Of a stretch of 64,000 bases of DNA, positions 52,021-64,000 are shown piece after piece (the stretch's first letter is position 1; every line of letters starts with the position of its first letter). The DNA is from Aristolochia californica (Eukaryota > Streptophyta > Magnoliopsida > Piperales > Aristolochiaceae). The DNA is taken from assembly GCA_029961685.1 (NCBI GenBank), contig JARWKL010000007.1:24375013-24439012 (forward strand). Direction: 5' to 3'. A model generated the notes under the pieces. It was given only the letters and a program-made list of their open reading frames with translations. It did not search any database and was not told the DNA's origin. The position numbers and the translations under genes are program-made.

Positions 52021-54039
52021 CATTTGTGGTGTGTGAATAGATATTTTTTATTTACATTAGCTATTATTCTAAATATTTTCCACACATCAACTATAAAATT
52101 TTTATTTTGTTGTGATCTTTTCTGCCTTTTTTTTTTACGGGATGAAGGGGGAGCGAAAACTCAAAGTTCTGATTCAAGAAAAAAGTGTACATCTAAAATG
52201 GAAATGCACAATACAAAAATGTAGAGAGAGATATTTCCAAAGAGTGTCTATATGTTTTAGGGATCGTATGCACTTTTTCGTCTTTATATCTAAGGTTTTG
52301 CAATCGTCGGGAAACGAGGGAGGCGGGCGATTTTTAACTGAGTGTTGACTTCAAATCCATAAGTCATTTCTTACAAAAATATAGCCAGTTACGCATGAAA
52401 AATCACTTTATAATCATCTATGATTGTTAGCTCAACTTTTTGAATATGGGCAAAATAATGGCTTATTTGACTCGGGCAAATATCCCACCGCACGTTCACT
52501 TGAGAATTTAATGAGCTTTTGTTATTCTCTTTAAAAGCTTTGGATCCATAGGTCATTTGAATCTTTAACGTGTTTCTGGCATGCTATTCATTTTTAAAAC
52601 ATGTGTAGAAAAAATCTCCTTCATGTAAAATTCCAAGATATTAGTTTTGGACTAGTGGAATTTCCAAAACTTGGATAACAAAACTTTTGTGTTCATTTGT
52701 GGTGTATGAATAAATTTTCTTCATTTACTTTTTTTATTGTTTTAAACTTTTTCCGTACGTCAACTTTGAAATTTTTATTTTGCTCTAATCAATTTGCCTT
52801 TTTTGTTTACGGGATGAAGCGAGAGCGAAAAACTCAAAGTCTTGATTTAAGAAAAATGTGTACATCTAAAACGGAAATGCACAATGCACATATGTAGAGA
52901 GAGATAATTCCAAAAAGTGTCTTTAATTTTTAGGGATTGTAAGCGCTTTTTCGTTTTTATATCTCAGGTTTTGCAATCGTTGGGAAAAATGGGTTGTGGA
53001 GGCTTTTTAACTGAGTGTTGAATTGCAATCCACAAGTCATTTCATACAAAAATATAGCCCGTTATGCATGATAAATCACATTACAATCATCTATGATTAA
53101 TTATGTCAGCTTTTTGCAAATGGGCAAAATAATGGCATGTTTGACTCGGGTAAATATCCCCCGTAAGTTCACTTGAGAATTTAATGAGTGTTTGTTATTC
53201 TCTTTAAAAGCTTTGCATCCATAGCTCATTTGCATCTTTAACATGTTTCAAACATGCATATCCATTTTTAAAACATGTGTGGATGAAATCTCTTTCTTGC
53301 AAAATTCCAAGCTATTAGGGTTAAACTAGTGAAATTTCCCAAAATTGGATAAAAAAACTTTTGTGTTAATTTCTGTTGGGTGAATAAATTCTTTATTTAT
53401 ATTTGTTATTGTTTTAAATTTTTTCCATACTTCAACAATAAAATTTTCATTTTGTTGTAAGCTTTTTGCCTTGTTTGTTTTCGGGATAAAGGGTGAGTGA
53501 AAAGTCAAAGTTTTGATTTAAGAAAAAAGTGTCCATCTAAAATAGAAAAGCACAATGCACAATTGTAGGGAGAGATAATTCCAAAGAGTGTCTGTAATTT
53601 TTAGGGATTGTAAGCTCTTTTTGGTTTTTATATCTCAGGTTTTGCAATCGTCGGGAAAAATTGGTGGCAGAGGATTTTTAACTGAGTGTTGAATTGCATT
53701 CCATAAGTCATTTTATACAAAAATATAGCCCGTTACGCATGATAAATCACTTTACAATCATCTGTGATTGTTAGATCAAATTTTTGAAAATGGGCAAAAT
53801 AATAACTTGTTAGACTCGGGTAAATATCCCACCACACGTTCACTTGAGAATTTATTGAGCGTTTGTTATTCTCTTTAAAAGCTTTGGATCCATAGGTCAT
53901 TTGAATCTTTAACATGTTTCAAGTATGCATATCCATTTTTAAAACATGTGTAGAAAAAATCTCCTTCATGTAAAATTCCAAGCTTAATAGGGTTGGACTA
54001 ATGGAATTTCCCAAACTTGGATAGCAAAACTTTTGTGTT
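52021..54039 (+). repeat. A-B-C trimer
   Basis: Monomers: A 52021-52693, B 52694-53367, C 53368-54039. Last complete trimer before the inversion. B has lost three bases at 'aaatatcccccgtaag' near 53153. Confidence 0.92.
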
Positions 54040-54602
54040 CATTTGTGGTGTGTGAATAGATATTTTTTATTTAACTATAAAATTTTCATTTTGTTGTGAT
54101 CTTTTCTGCCTTTTTTGTTTACGGGATGAAGGGGGAGTGAAAACTCAAAGTTCTGATTTAAGAAAAAAGTGTACCTCTAAAATGGAAATGCACAATGCAC
54201 AAATGTAGAGAGAGATATTTCCAAAGAGTGTCTGTATGTTTTTGGGATCGTATGCAGTTTTTCGTTTTTATATCTAAGGTTTTGCAATCGTCGAGAAACG
54301 GGAGAGGCGAGCGATTTTTAACTAAGTGTTGACTTCAAATCCATAAGTCATTTCTTACAAAAATATAGCCCGTTACACATGACAAATCACTTTTCAATCA
54401 TCTATGATTGTTAGCTCAACTTTTTGAATATGCGAAAAATAATGGGTTGTTTGACTCGGGCAAATATCCCACCGCACGTTCACTTAAGAATTTAATGAGC
54501 GCTTTTTATTCTCTTTAAAAGCTTTGGATCCATAGGTCATTTGAATGTTGAATACATGTTTCTAGCATGCATATCCATTTTTAAAATATGTGTAGAAAAA
54601 AT
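54040..54602 (+). repeat. Truncated A monomer at the inversion
   Basis: A head with a 35-bp deletion at about 54074 ('tttttatttaactataaaa'; the 'cattagttattatttt' stretch is gone). The A body is otherwise normal. It ends after 'gtgtagaaaaaat' at 54602, where the A tail should continue with 'ctccttcatg'. About 75 bases of tail are missing. Confidence 0.92.
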
Positions 54603-54605
54603 GAG
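54602..54605. other. Array orientation switch (convergent junction)
   Basis: Forward A sequence ends at 54602 and reverse-complement B sequence begins at 54605 ('gagtttttcactctccc', the complement of B 'gggagagcgaaaaactc'). Two bases, 'ga', lie between and match neither side. No foreign DNA is present. A real inversion breakpoint and an assembly join both remain possible. Confidence 0.93.
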
Positions 54606-54747
54606 AGTTTTTCACTCTCCCTTCTTCCCGTATACAAAAAAGGCAATTAGATCACAGCAAAATAAAAATTTCACAGTTGATGTACGAAAAAAGTATAAAA
54701 CAATAAAAAAAATTAAATGAAGAAAATTTATTCACACACCACAAATG
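54605..54747 (-). repeat. Truncated B monomer on the inverted side
   Basis: On the minus strand a B monomer starts at 54747 ('gtgtgtgaataaattttc') and runs 143 bases before being cut at the junction. Only the B head is present. Confidence 0.92.
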
Positions 54748-56768
54748 AACACAAAAGTTTTGTTATCCAAGTTTTGGAAATTCCACTAGTCCAAAACTAA
54801 TATCTTGGAATTTTACATGAAGGAGATTATTTCTATACATGTTTTAAAAATGGACATGCATGCCAGAAACATGTTAATGATTCAAATGACCTATGGTTCC
54901 AAAGCTTTTAAAGAGAACAACAAATGCTCATTAAATTCTCAAGTGAACGTGCGGTGGGATATTTGCTCGAGTCAAACAAGCCATTATTTTGCACATATTC
55001 AAAAAGTTGAGCTAACAATCATAAATGATTTGTAAAGTGATTTCTCATGCGTAACGGGCTATATTTTTTAAAAAAATGACTTATGGATTTGAAGTCAACA
55101 CTCAGTTAAAAATCGCCCGCCTCCCCCGTTTCCCGACGATTGCAAAACCTTATATATAAAAACGAAAAAGTGCATACGATCCCAAAACAAACAGACACGC
55201 TTTTGAAATATCTCTCTCTACATTTGTACATTGTGCATTTTCATTTTAGATGTACACTTTTTTCTTATATCACAACTTTGAGTTTTCGCACACCCTTCAT
55301 CCCGTAAACAAAAAAGGAAAAAAAGATCACAACAAAATAAAAATTTTATAGTTGATGTGTGGAAAATATTTAAAATAATAACTAATGTAAATAAAAAATA
55401 TCTATTCATACACCACAAATGAACACAAAAGTTTTGTTATCCAAGTTTGGGAAATTCCATTAGTCAACCCTATTAAGCCTGGAATTGTACATGATGGAGA
55501 TTTTTTCTACACATGTTTTAAAAATGGATATGCATGCTTGAAACATGTTAAAGATTCAAATGACCTGTGGATCCAAAGCTTTTAAAGAGAATAACTAACG
55601 CTCATCAAATTCTCAAGTGAACGTGCGGTGGGATATTTACCCGAGTCTAACAAGTCATTATTTTGCCCATTTTAAAAAATTTGATCCAAAAATCATAGAT
55701 GATTGTAAAGTGATTTATCATGCGTAATGGGCTATATTTTTGTATGAAATGACTTATGAATTGCAATTCAACACTCAGTTAAAAATCCTCTGCCACCAAT
55801 TTTTCCCGACGATTGCAAAACCTGAGATATAAAAACTAAAAAGAGCTGAAAATCCCTAAAAATTACAGATACTATTTGGAATTATCTCTCCCTACAATTG
55901 TGCATTGTGCTTTCCCATTTTAGATGTACATTTTTTCTTAAATCAAAACTTTGACTTTTCGCTCTCCCTTCATCCCGAAAACAAACAAGGCAAAAAGCTT
56001 ACAACAAAATGAAAATTTTATAGTTGATGTATGGAAAAAATTTAAAACAATAACAAATATATATAAATAAAATTTATTCACCCAACACAAATGAACACAA
56101 AAGTTTTGTTATCCAATTTTGGGAAATTCCACTAGTTTAACCCTAATAGCTTGGAATTTTGCAAGAAAGAGATTTCATCCACACATGTTTTAAAAATGGA
56201 TATGCCTGTTTGACACATGTTAAAGATGCAAATGAGCTATGGATGCAAAGCTTTTAAAGAGAATAACAAACGCTCATTAAATTCTCAAGTGAACTTGCGG
56301 TGGGAAATTTACCCGAGTCAAACATGCCATTATTTTGCCCATTTGCAAAAAGCTGACATAATAATCATAGATGATTGTGATGTGATTTATCATGCGTAAC
56401 GGGCTATATTTTTGTACGAAATGACTTATGGGTTGCTATTCAACACTCAGTTAAAAATCCTCCGCAACCCACTTCTCCCGACGATTGCAAAACCTGAGAT
56501 ATAAAAACGAGAAAGTGCTTACAATCCCTAAAAATTATAGACACTCTTTGGAATTATCTCTCTCTACATATATGCATTGTGCATTTCCATTTTAGATGTA
56601 CATATTTTTCTTAAATCAAAACTTCGAGTTTTGAGCTCTCCCTTCATCCCGTAAACAAAAAAGGCAAATAGATCACAGCAAAATGAAAATTTCATAGTTG
56701 AAGTATGGAAAAAATTTAAAACAATAAAAAAAATTAAATGAAGAAAATTTAATCACACACCACAAATG
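54748..56768 (-). repeat. Inverted trimer (A, C, B from left to right)
   Basis: Minus-strand monomers: B 56768-56094, C 56093-55422, A 55421-54748. B has two private variants, complement 'cccacttctcccg' at 56469 and 'aaaacgagaaagtgc', shared only with the B at 61487-62160. The A head lacks one base run near 55460 ('agtcaaccctattaag'). Confidence 0.92.
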
Positions 56769-58789
56769 AAAAGAAAAGTTTTTTTATCCAAGTTTGGGAA
56801 ATTCCACTAGTCCAATACTAATATCTTGGAATTTTACATGAAGGAGATTTTTTCTGCACATGTTTTAAAAATGGATATGCATGCCAGAAACATGTTAGAG
56901 ATTCAATTGACCTATGGATCCAAAGGTTTTAAAGATAATAACAAACACTCAATAAATTCTCAAGTGAACGTGCGGTGGGATATTTGCCCGAGTCAAACAA
57001 GCCATTATTTTGCCCATATTCAAAAAGTTGAGCTAACAATTATAGATGATTTTTAAAGTAATTTGTCATGCGTAACGGGCTATATTTTTGTAAGAAATGA
57101 CTTAAGGATTTGAAGTCAACACTAAGTTAAAAATTGCCCGCCTCCCTCGTATCCCGACGATTGCAAAACCTTAGATATAAAAACGAAAAAGTGCATACGA
57201 TCCCTAAAACATACGGACACTCCTTGGAAATATCTCTCTCTACATTTGTGCATTGTGCATTTCCAATTTAGATGTACACTTTTTTCTTAAATCAGAACTT
57301 TCAGTTTTCGCTCCCCTTCATCCCGTAAAAAAAAAGGCAAAAAAAGATCACAACAAAATAAAAATTTTAAAGTTGATGTGTGGAAAATATTTAAAATAAT
57401 AAATAATGTAAATAAAACATATCTATTCACACACCACAAATGAACACAAAAGTTTTGTTATCCAAGTTTGGGAAATTCCATTACTCCAACCCTATTATGC
57501 TCGGAATTTTACATGAAGGAGATTTTTTCTACACATGTTTTAAAAATGGATATGCATGCTTGAAACATGTTAAAGATTCAAATGACCTACGGATCCAAAG
57601 CTCTTAAAGAGAATAACAAATGCTCATTAAATTCTCAAATGAACAAGCGGTGGGATATTTACCCGAGTCTAACAAGTCATTATTTTGCCCATTTTCAAAA
57701 ATTTGATCTAACAATCAAAGATGATTGTAAAGTGATTTATCATGCGTAACGGGTTATATTTTTGTATGAAATGACTTATGGATTGCAATTCAACATTCAG
57801 ATAAAAATCCTCTGCCACCAATTTTTCCCGACGATTGCAAAACCTGAGATATAAAAACTAAAAAGAGGTTACAATCCTTAAAAATTACAGACACTCTTTG
57901 GAATTATCTCTCCCTACCATTGTGCAATGTGCTTTTCCATTTTAGATGTACACTTCTTTCTAAAATCAAAACTTTGACTTTTCGCTCTCCCTTCATCCCG
58001 AAAACAAACAAGGCAAAAAGCTTACAACAAAATGAAAATTTTATAGTTGATGTATGGAAAATTTTAAAACAATAAAAAATATAAATAAAGAAAATTTATT
58101 GACCCAACACAAATGAACACAAAAGTTTTGTTATCCAATTTTGGGAAATTCCACTAGTTTAACCCTAATAGCTTGGAATTTTGCAAGAAAGTGATTTCAT
58201 CCACACATGTTTTAAAAATGGATATGCATGTTTGACACATGTTAAAGATGAAAATGAGCTATGGATGCAAATCATTTAAAGTGAATAACAAACACTCATT
58301 AAATTCTCAAGTGAACTTGCGGTGGGATATTTACCCGAGTCAAACATGCACTTTTTTGCCCATTTCCAAAAAGCTGACATAATAATCATAGATGATTGTG
58401 ATGTGATTTATCACGCGTAATGGGCAATATTTTTGTATGAAATGACTTATGGGTTGCAATTCAACACTCAGTTAAAAATCCTCCGCAACCCATTTTTCCT
58501 GACGATTGCAAAACCTGTGATATAAAAACGAAAAAGTGCTTACAATCCCTAAAAATAATAGACACTCTTCGGAATTATCTCTCTCTGCATTTGTGTATTG
58601 TGCATTTCCATTTTAGATGTACACATTTTTCTTAAATCAAAACTTCGAGGTTTTTCGCTCTCCCTTCATCCTGTAAAGAAAAAGGCAAATAGATCATAAC
58701 AAAATGAAAATTTCATAGTTGATGTACGGAAAAAGTTTAAAACAATAAAAAAAAGTAAATGAAGAAAATTTATTCATACACCACAAAGG
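56769..58789 (-). repeat. Inverted trimer (A, C, B from left to right)
   Basis: Minus-strand monomers: B 58789-58116, C 58115-57443, A 57442-56769. Regular. B has complement 'cctgtgatataaaaacg' and an extra-G 'cgaggtttttcg' near 58646. Confidence 0.92.
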
Positions 58790-59462
58790 AACACAAAAGT
58801 TTTTTTATCCAAGTTTGGGAAATTTCACTAGTCCAAAACTAATATCTTGGAATTTTACATGAAGGAGATTTTTTCTACACATGTTTTAAAAATGGATATG
58901 CGAGCCAGAAACATGTTAAAGATTCAAATGACCTATGGATCCAAAGATTTTAAAGAGAATAACAAACGCTCATTAAATTCTCAAGTAAACGTGCGGTGGC
59001 ATATTTACCCGAGTCTAACAAGTCATTATTTTGCCCATTTTCAAAAATTTGATCTAAAAATCATAGATGATTGTAAAGTGATTTATCATGCGTAACGGGC
59101 TATATTTTTGAATGAAATGACTTAGGGATTCCAATTCAACACTCAATTAAAAATGCTCTGCCACCAATTTTTCCCGGCGATTACAAAACCTAAGATATAA
59201 AAACTAAAAAGTGCTTACAATTCCTAAAAATTATAGACACCCTTTGGAATTATCTCTCCCTACAATTTAGCATTGTGATTTTTCATTTTACATGTACACT
59301 TCTTTCATAAATCAAAACTTTGACTTTTCGCTCTCCCTTCATCCTGAAAACAAACAAGGCAAAAAGCTTTCAACAAAATGAAAATTTTATAGTTGATGTA
59401 TGGAAAAAATTTAAAACAATAAAAAATATAAATAAAGAAAATTTATTCACCCAACACAAATG
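58790..59462 (-). repeat. Inverted C/A hybrid monomer
   Basis: On the minus strand it begins as C at 59462 ('ttgggtgaataaattttc'; complement 'ctctgccaccaattttt' at 59157; 'gatctaaaaatc'). It ends with an A tail (complement 'gccagaaacatg' at 58904 and 'ccaaaactaatatcttgg'). The switch lies within about 58915-58998. The next minus-strand unit is B, as an A tail predicts. Confidence 0.9.
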
Positions 59463-60136
59463 AACACAAAAGTTTTGTTACCCAATTTTGGGAAATTCCA
59501 CTAGTTTAACCCTAATAGCTTGGAATTCTGCAAGAAAGAGATTTCATCCACACATGTTTTAAAAAAGGATATGCATGTTTGAAACATGTTAAAGATGCAA
59601 ATGAGCTATGGATCCAAAGCTTTTAAAGAGAATAAGAAACGCTCATTAAATTCTCAAATGAACTTGCGGTGGGATATTTACCCGAGTCAAAAATGCCAAT
59701 ATTTTGCCCATTTGCAAAAAGCTGACATAATAATCATAGATGATTGTATTGTGATTTATCATGCGTAACGAACTATATTTTTGTATGAAATGACTTATGG
59801 ATTTCAATTCAACACTCAGTTAAAAATCCTCCGCAACCCATTTTTCCCGACGATTCCAAAACCTGAGATATAAAAACGAAAAAGTGCTTACAATCCCTAA
59901 AAAATTACACACACTCTTTGGAATTATCTCTCTCTACATATGTGCATTGTGCATTTCCGTTTTAGATGTACACATTTTTCTTAAATCAAAACTTCGAGTT
60001 TTTCGCTCTCCCTTCATCCCGTAAACAAAAAAGGCAAATAGATCACAGCAAAATGAAAATTTCATAGTTGATGTACGAAAAAAGTTTAAACAATAAAAAA
60101 ATTAAATTAAGAAAATTTATTCACACACCACAAATG
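59463..60136 (-). repeat. Inverted B monomer
   Basis: Starts at 60136 on the minus strand. B markers include complement 'cctccgcaacccatttttcc' and 'aaaagctgacataataatc'. Private change: 'cgtaacgaactatattt' at 59764 within an otherwise conserved motif. Confidence 0.91.
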
Positions 60137-62160
60137 AACACAAAAGTTTTGTTATCCAAGTTTCGAAAATTCCACTAGTCCAAAAATATTATCTTGGAAT
60201 TTTACGTGAAGGAGATTTTTTCTACACATGTTTTAAAAATGGATATGCATGCCAGAAACATGTTAAAGATTCAAATGACCAATGAATCCAAAGCTTTTAA
60301 AGAGAATGACAAACGCTCATTAAATTCTCAAGTGAACGTGCGGTGGGATATTTGCCCGAGTCAAACATGCCATTATTTTGCCCATATTCAAAAACTTGAG
60401 CTAACAATCATAGATAATTGTAAAGTGATTTGTCATGCGTAACGGGCTATATTTTTGTAAGAAATGACTTATGGATTTGAAGTCAACACTCAGTTAAAAA
60501 TCGCCCGCCTCCCCTGTTTCCCGACGATTGCAAAACCTTAGATATAAAAACGAAAAACTGCATACGATCCCTAAAACATACAGCCACTCTTCGGAAATAT
60601 CTCTCTCTGCATTTGTGCTTTGTACATTTCCATTTTAGATGTAAATTATTTTCTTTAATTAGAACTTTGAGTTTTCGCTCCCCCTTCATCCCGTAAACAA
60701 CAAAGGCAAAAAAAGATCACAACAAATTAAAAATTTTATAGTTGATGTGTAGAAAATATTTAAAATAATAACTAATGTAAAGCAAAAATATCTATTCACA
60801 CACCACAAATGAACACAAAAATTTTGTTATCCAAGTTTGGGAAATTCCATTAGTCTAACCCTCTTAAGCTTGGAATTTTACATGAAGGATATTTTTTCTA
60901 CACATGTTTTAAAAATGGATATGCATGCTTGAAACATGTTAAAGATTCAAATGACCTATGGATCCAAAGCTTTCAAAGAGAATAACAAACGCTCATTAAA
61001 TTCTCAAGTGAACGTGCGGTTGGATATTTACCCGAGTCTAACAAGTTATTATTGTGCCCATTTTCAAAAAAATTGATCTAACAATCATAGATGTTTGTAA
61101 AGTGATTTATCATGCGTAACGGGCTATATTTTTGTATGAAATGACTTATCAATTGCAATTCAACACTCAGTTAAAAATCCTCTGCCACCAATTTTTCCCG
61201 ACGATTGCAAAACCTGAGATATAAAAACAAAAAAGAGCTTACAATCCCTAAAAATTACAGACACTCTTTGGAAAAATCTCACCCTACAATTGTGCATTGT
61301 GCTTTTCCATTCTAGATGTACACTTTTTTCATAAAACAAAACTTTCACTTTTCGCTCTCCCTTCATCCCGAAAACAAACAAGCCAAAAAGCTTACAACAA
61401 AATGAAAATTTTATAGTTGATGTATGGAAAAAATTTAAAACAATAACAAATATAAATAAAGAAAATTTATTCACCCAACACAATTGAACACAAAAGTTTT
61501 GTTATCCAATTTTTTGAAATTCCAATAGTTTAACCCTAATAGCTTGGAATTTTGCAAGAAAGAGATTTCATCCACACATGTTTTAAAAATGGATATGCAT
61601 GTTTGAAACATGTTAAAGATGCAAATGAGCTATGGATGCAAAGCTTTTAAAGAGAATAACAAACGCTCATTAAATTCTCAAGTGAACTTGCAGTGGGATA
61701 TTTAACCAAGTCAAACATGCCATTATTTTGCCCATTTGCAAAAAGCTGACACAATAATCATAGATGATTGTAATGTGATTTATCATGCGTAACGGGCTAT
61801 ATTTTTGTATGAAATGACTTATGGATTGCAATTCAACACTCAGTTAAAAATCCTCCGCAACCCACTTCTCCCGACGATTGCAAAACCTGAGATATAAAAA
61901 CGAGAAAGTGCTTACAATCCCTAAAAATTACAGACACTCTTTGGAATTATCTCTCTCTACATGTGTGCATTGTGCATTTCCGTTTTAGATGTACAAATTT
62001 TTCTTAAATCAAAACTTCGAGTTTTTCGCTCTCCCTTCATCCCATAAACAAAAAAGGCAAATAGATCACAGCAAAATGAAAATTTCATAGTTGATGTACG
62101 GAAAAAGTTTAAAACAATAAAAAAAGTAAATGAAGAAAATTTATTCACACACCACAAATG
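60137..62160 (-). repeat. Inverted trimer (A, C, B from left to right)
   Basis: Minus-strand monomers: B 62160-61487, C 61486-60812, A 60811-60137. Regular. The B carries the complement 'cccacttctcccg' variant also found at 56469, about 5,393 bp (eight monomers) away, while the B monomers in between lack it. Confidence 0.92.
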
Positions 62161-64000
62161 AACACAAAATTTTTGTTATCCAAGTTGGGGAAATTCCACT
62201 AGTCCAAAACTAATATCTTGGAATTTTACATGAAGGGGATTTTTTCTACACATGTTTTAAAAATGGATATGCATGCCAGAAACATGTTAAAGATTCAAAT
62301 GACCTATGGATCCAAAGATTTTAAATAGAATATCAAATGCTCATTAAATTCTCAAGTGAACGTGCAATGGGAAATTTGCCCGAGTCAAACAAGCCAATAT
62401 TTTGCCCATATTCAAAAAGTTGAGCTAACAATCATAGGTGATTCTAAAGTGATTTGTCATGCGTAACGGGCTATATTTTTTTAAGAAATCACTTATGGAT
62501 TTGAAGTCAACACTCAGCTAAAAATCGCCCACCTCCTCTGTTTCCTAACGATTACAAAACCTTAGATATAAAAACGAAAAAGTGCATACGATCACTAAAA
62601 CATATAGATACTCTTTGGAAATATCTCTCTCTACATTTGTGCATTGTGCATTTCTAATTTAGATGTACACTTTTTTCTTAAATCAGAACTTTGAGTTTTC
62701 GTTCCCCCTTTATCCCGTAAAAAAAAAAGGCTAAAATGATCACAAAAAAATTGAAAATTTATAGTTGATGTGTGGAAAATATTTAAAGTAATAACTAATG
62801 TAAATAAAAAATAACTATTCACACACCACAAATGAACACAAAAGTTTTGTTATCCAAGTTTGGGAAATTCCATTAGCCCAACCCTATTGAGCTTGGAATT
62901 TTACATGAAGGAGATTTTTTCTACACATGTTTTAAAAATGGATACGCATGCTTGAAACAAGTTAAAGATTCAAATGACGTATGGGTCCAAAGCTTTTAAA
63001 GAGACTAACAAACGCTCATTAAATTCTCAAGTGAACGTGCGGTGGGATATTTACCCGAGTCTAACAAGTCACATTTTGCCCATTTTCAAAAATTTGATCT
63101 AACAATCATAGATGATTGTAAAGTGATTTATCATGCGTAACGGGCTATATTTTTGTTCGAAATGACTTATAGATTGCAATTCAACACTCACTTAAAAATC
63201 CTCTGCCACCAATTTTTCCCGGCGATTGCAAAACCTGAGATATAAAAATTAAAAATAGCTTACAATCCCTAAAAATTAAAGATACTCTTTGGAATTATCT
63301 CTCCCTAAAATTGTACATTGTGCTTTTCCATTTTAGATGTACACTTTTTTCTTAAATCAAAACTTTGACTTTTCGCTCTCCCTTCATCCCGAAAACAAAC
63401 AAGGCAAAAAGCTTACAACAAAATGAAAATTTTATAGTTGATGTATGGAAAAAATTTAAAACAACAACAAATATAAATAAAGAAAATTTATTCACCCAAC
63501 ACAAATGAACACAAAAGTTTTGTTATCCAATTTTGGGAAATTCCACTAGTTTAATCCTAATAGCTTGGAATTTTGCATGAAAGAGATTTCATCCACACAT
63601 GTTTTAAAAATGGATATGCATGTTTGAAACATGTTAAAGATGCAAATGAGCTATGGATGCAAAGCGTTTAATGAGAATAACAAACGCTCATTAAATTCTC
63701 AAGTGAACTTGCGGTGGGATATTTACCCGAGTAAAATATGCCATTATTTTGCCCATTTGCAAAAAGCTGACATTATAAATCATAGATGATTGTAATGTGA
63801 TTTATCATGCGTAACGGGCTATATTTTTGTATGAAATGACTTATGGATTGAAATTCAACACTTAGTTAAAAATTCTCCGCAACCCATTTTTCCCGACGAT
63901 TGAAAAACCTGAGATATAATAACGAAAAGGTGCTTACAATCCCTAAAAATTATAGACACTCTTTGGAATTATCTCTCTCTACATATGTGCATTGTGCATT
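62161..64000 (-). repeat. Inverted A, C and partial B (right edge)
   Basis: Minus-strand monomers: B 64000-63508 (second part only, cut by the window edge), C 63507-62835, A 62834-62161. C has complement 'tttttcccggcgattgc', a variant also seen in the C/A hybrid at 58790. The array continues beyond the window. Confidence 0.92.

Larger units (their letters stand above)
1..54602 (+). repeat. Satellite array, ~674-bp monomers (types A, B, C), forward arm
   Basis: Continuous head-to-tail satellite with no interruption by other sequence. Type A: 'gtgtgtgaatagatatt' after the start, a GC-rich box 'cgggaaacgggggaggcggg' near base 285, 'gctcaactttttgaatatgg' mid-monomer, 'catgtttctggcatgc' near base 545, and a 'gatattagttttggac' tail. 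Type B: 'gtgtgtgaataaattttc', 'atgggttgcggagg', 'gattaattatgtcagc', palindrome 'catgtttcaaacatg', and a 'tgtggatgaaatctc' tail. Type C: 'ttgggtgaataaatttta', 'attggtggcagagg', 'gttagatcaaatttttg', 'catgtttcaagcatgc', and a 'cttaatagggttggac' tail. The default order is A-B-C. All types share 'atagcccgttacgcatga', 'gttcacttgagaatttaatg' and 'aacaaaacttttgtgttc'. Monomer boundaries were read by eye; there is no coding or transcription evidence. Confidence 0.97.
54605..64000 (-). repeat. Same satellite array, inverted arm
   Basis: From here to the right edge every monomer is the reverse complement of the forward types: starts appear as 'cacaaatg' and the shared motif as 'tcatgcgtaacgggctat'. Read on the minus strand (right to left) the order is B(partial)-C-A-B-C-A-B-C/A-B-C-A-B-C-A-B(partial), so the trimer order is kept. 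Divergence from the forward arm looks no larger than within that arm, so this is the same family and not an older relative. Confidence 0.97.

Noticed and set aside
54602..54605. Transposon insertion or palindromic telomere-type end at the orientation switch
   Set aside because: No foreign sequence, target-site duplication or telomere repeat is visible; satellite continues directly on both sides.
1..64000. tRNA, rRNA, retrotransposon or organellar sequence within the array
   Set aside because: Every interval could be assigned to a monomer type or a listed rearrangement. No tRNA-like cloverleaf, LTR ends, polymerase motifs or plastid/mitochondrial genes were seen.

Overview
The whole 64 kb is one satellite DNA array. 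I see no protein-coding gene, RNA gene or recognisable transposon, and no unrelated sequence anywhere. The building block is an AT-rich monomer of about 674 bp. It comes in three diverged types, called A, B and C here, which normally follow each other A-B-C to make a higher-order repeat (HOR) of about 2,022 bp. B1 and C3 differ at roughly 19 of the first 118 bases compared by hand, so types are about 84% alike. Two A copies (5921 and 9966) differ at only 6 of 134. I set monomer starts at the 'catttgtg' that follows a conserved 'aacaaaacttttgtgtt'. The array runs off both ends of the window.

Layout: monomers read on the + strand from 1 to 54602. At 54602-54605 the array flips, and the rest (54605-64000) is the same satellite on the - strand, so the two arrays converge. 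Left to right: 1-9965 is irregular (A/A fusion deletion, C/B hybrids, extra C copies). 9966-22058 is six regular trimers. 22059-24330 carries a 799-bp tandem duplication, an internal deletion and a triplicated 36-bp unit. 24331-30354 contains a recently duplicated trimer. 30355-37214 is a five-monomer HOR (about 3,431 bp, order C-A-B-C/A-B) in two copies, each with a 68-bp internal duplication. 37215-39207 is transitional. 39208-48653 is very regular. 48654-54602 is mostly regular up to the inversion. The inverted arm is mostly regular, with one C/A hybrid.

Organism: a eukaryotic nuclear genome, from constitutive heterochromatin (centromeric, pericentromeric or subtelomeric). A long AT-rich monomer organised in HORs would fit a plant, but nothing in the sequence proves the kingdom and I do not recognise the family. 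The many short open frames are repeated copies of the same two or three chance frames and are not treated as genes.

The interest lies in array evolution: unequal crossing-over, conversion-like patches, nested HORs, a convergent inversion, and a cluster of rearrangement breakpoints in the tail of the monomer around a short palindrome. I found no new gene system.
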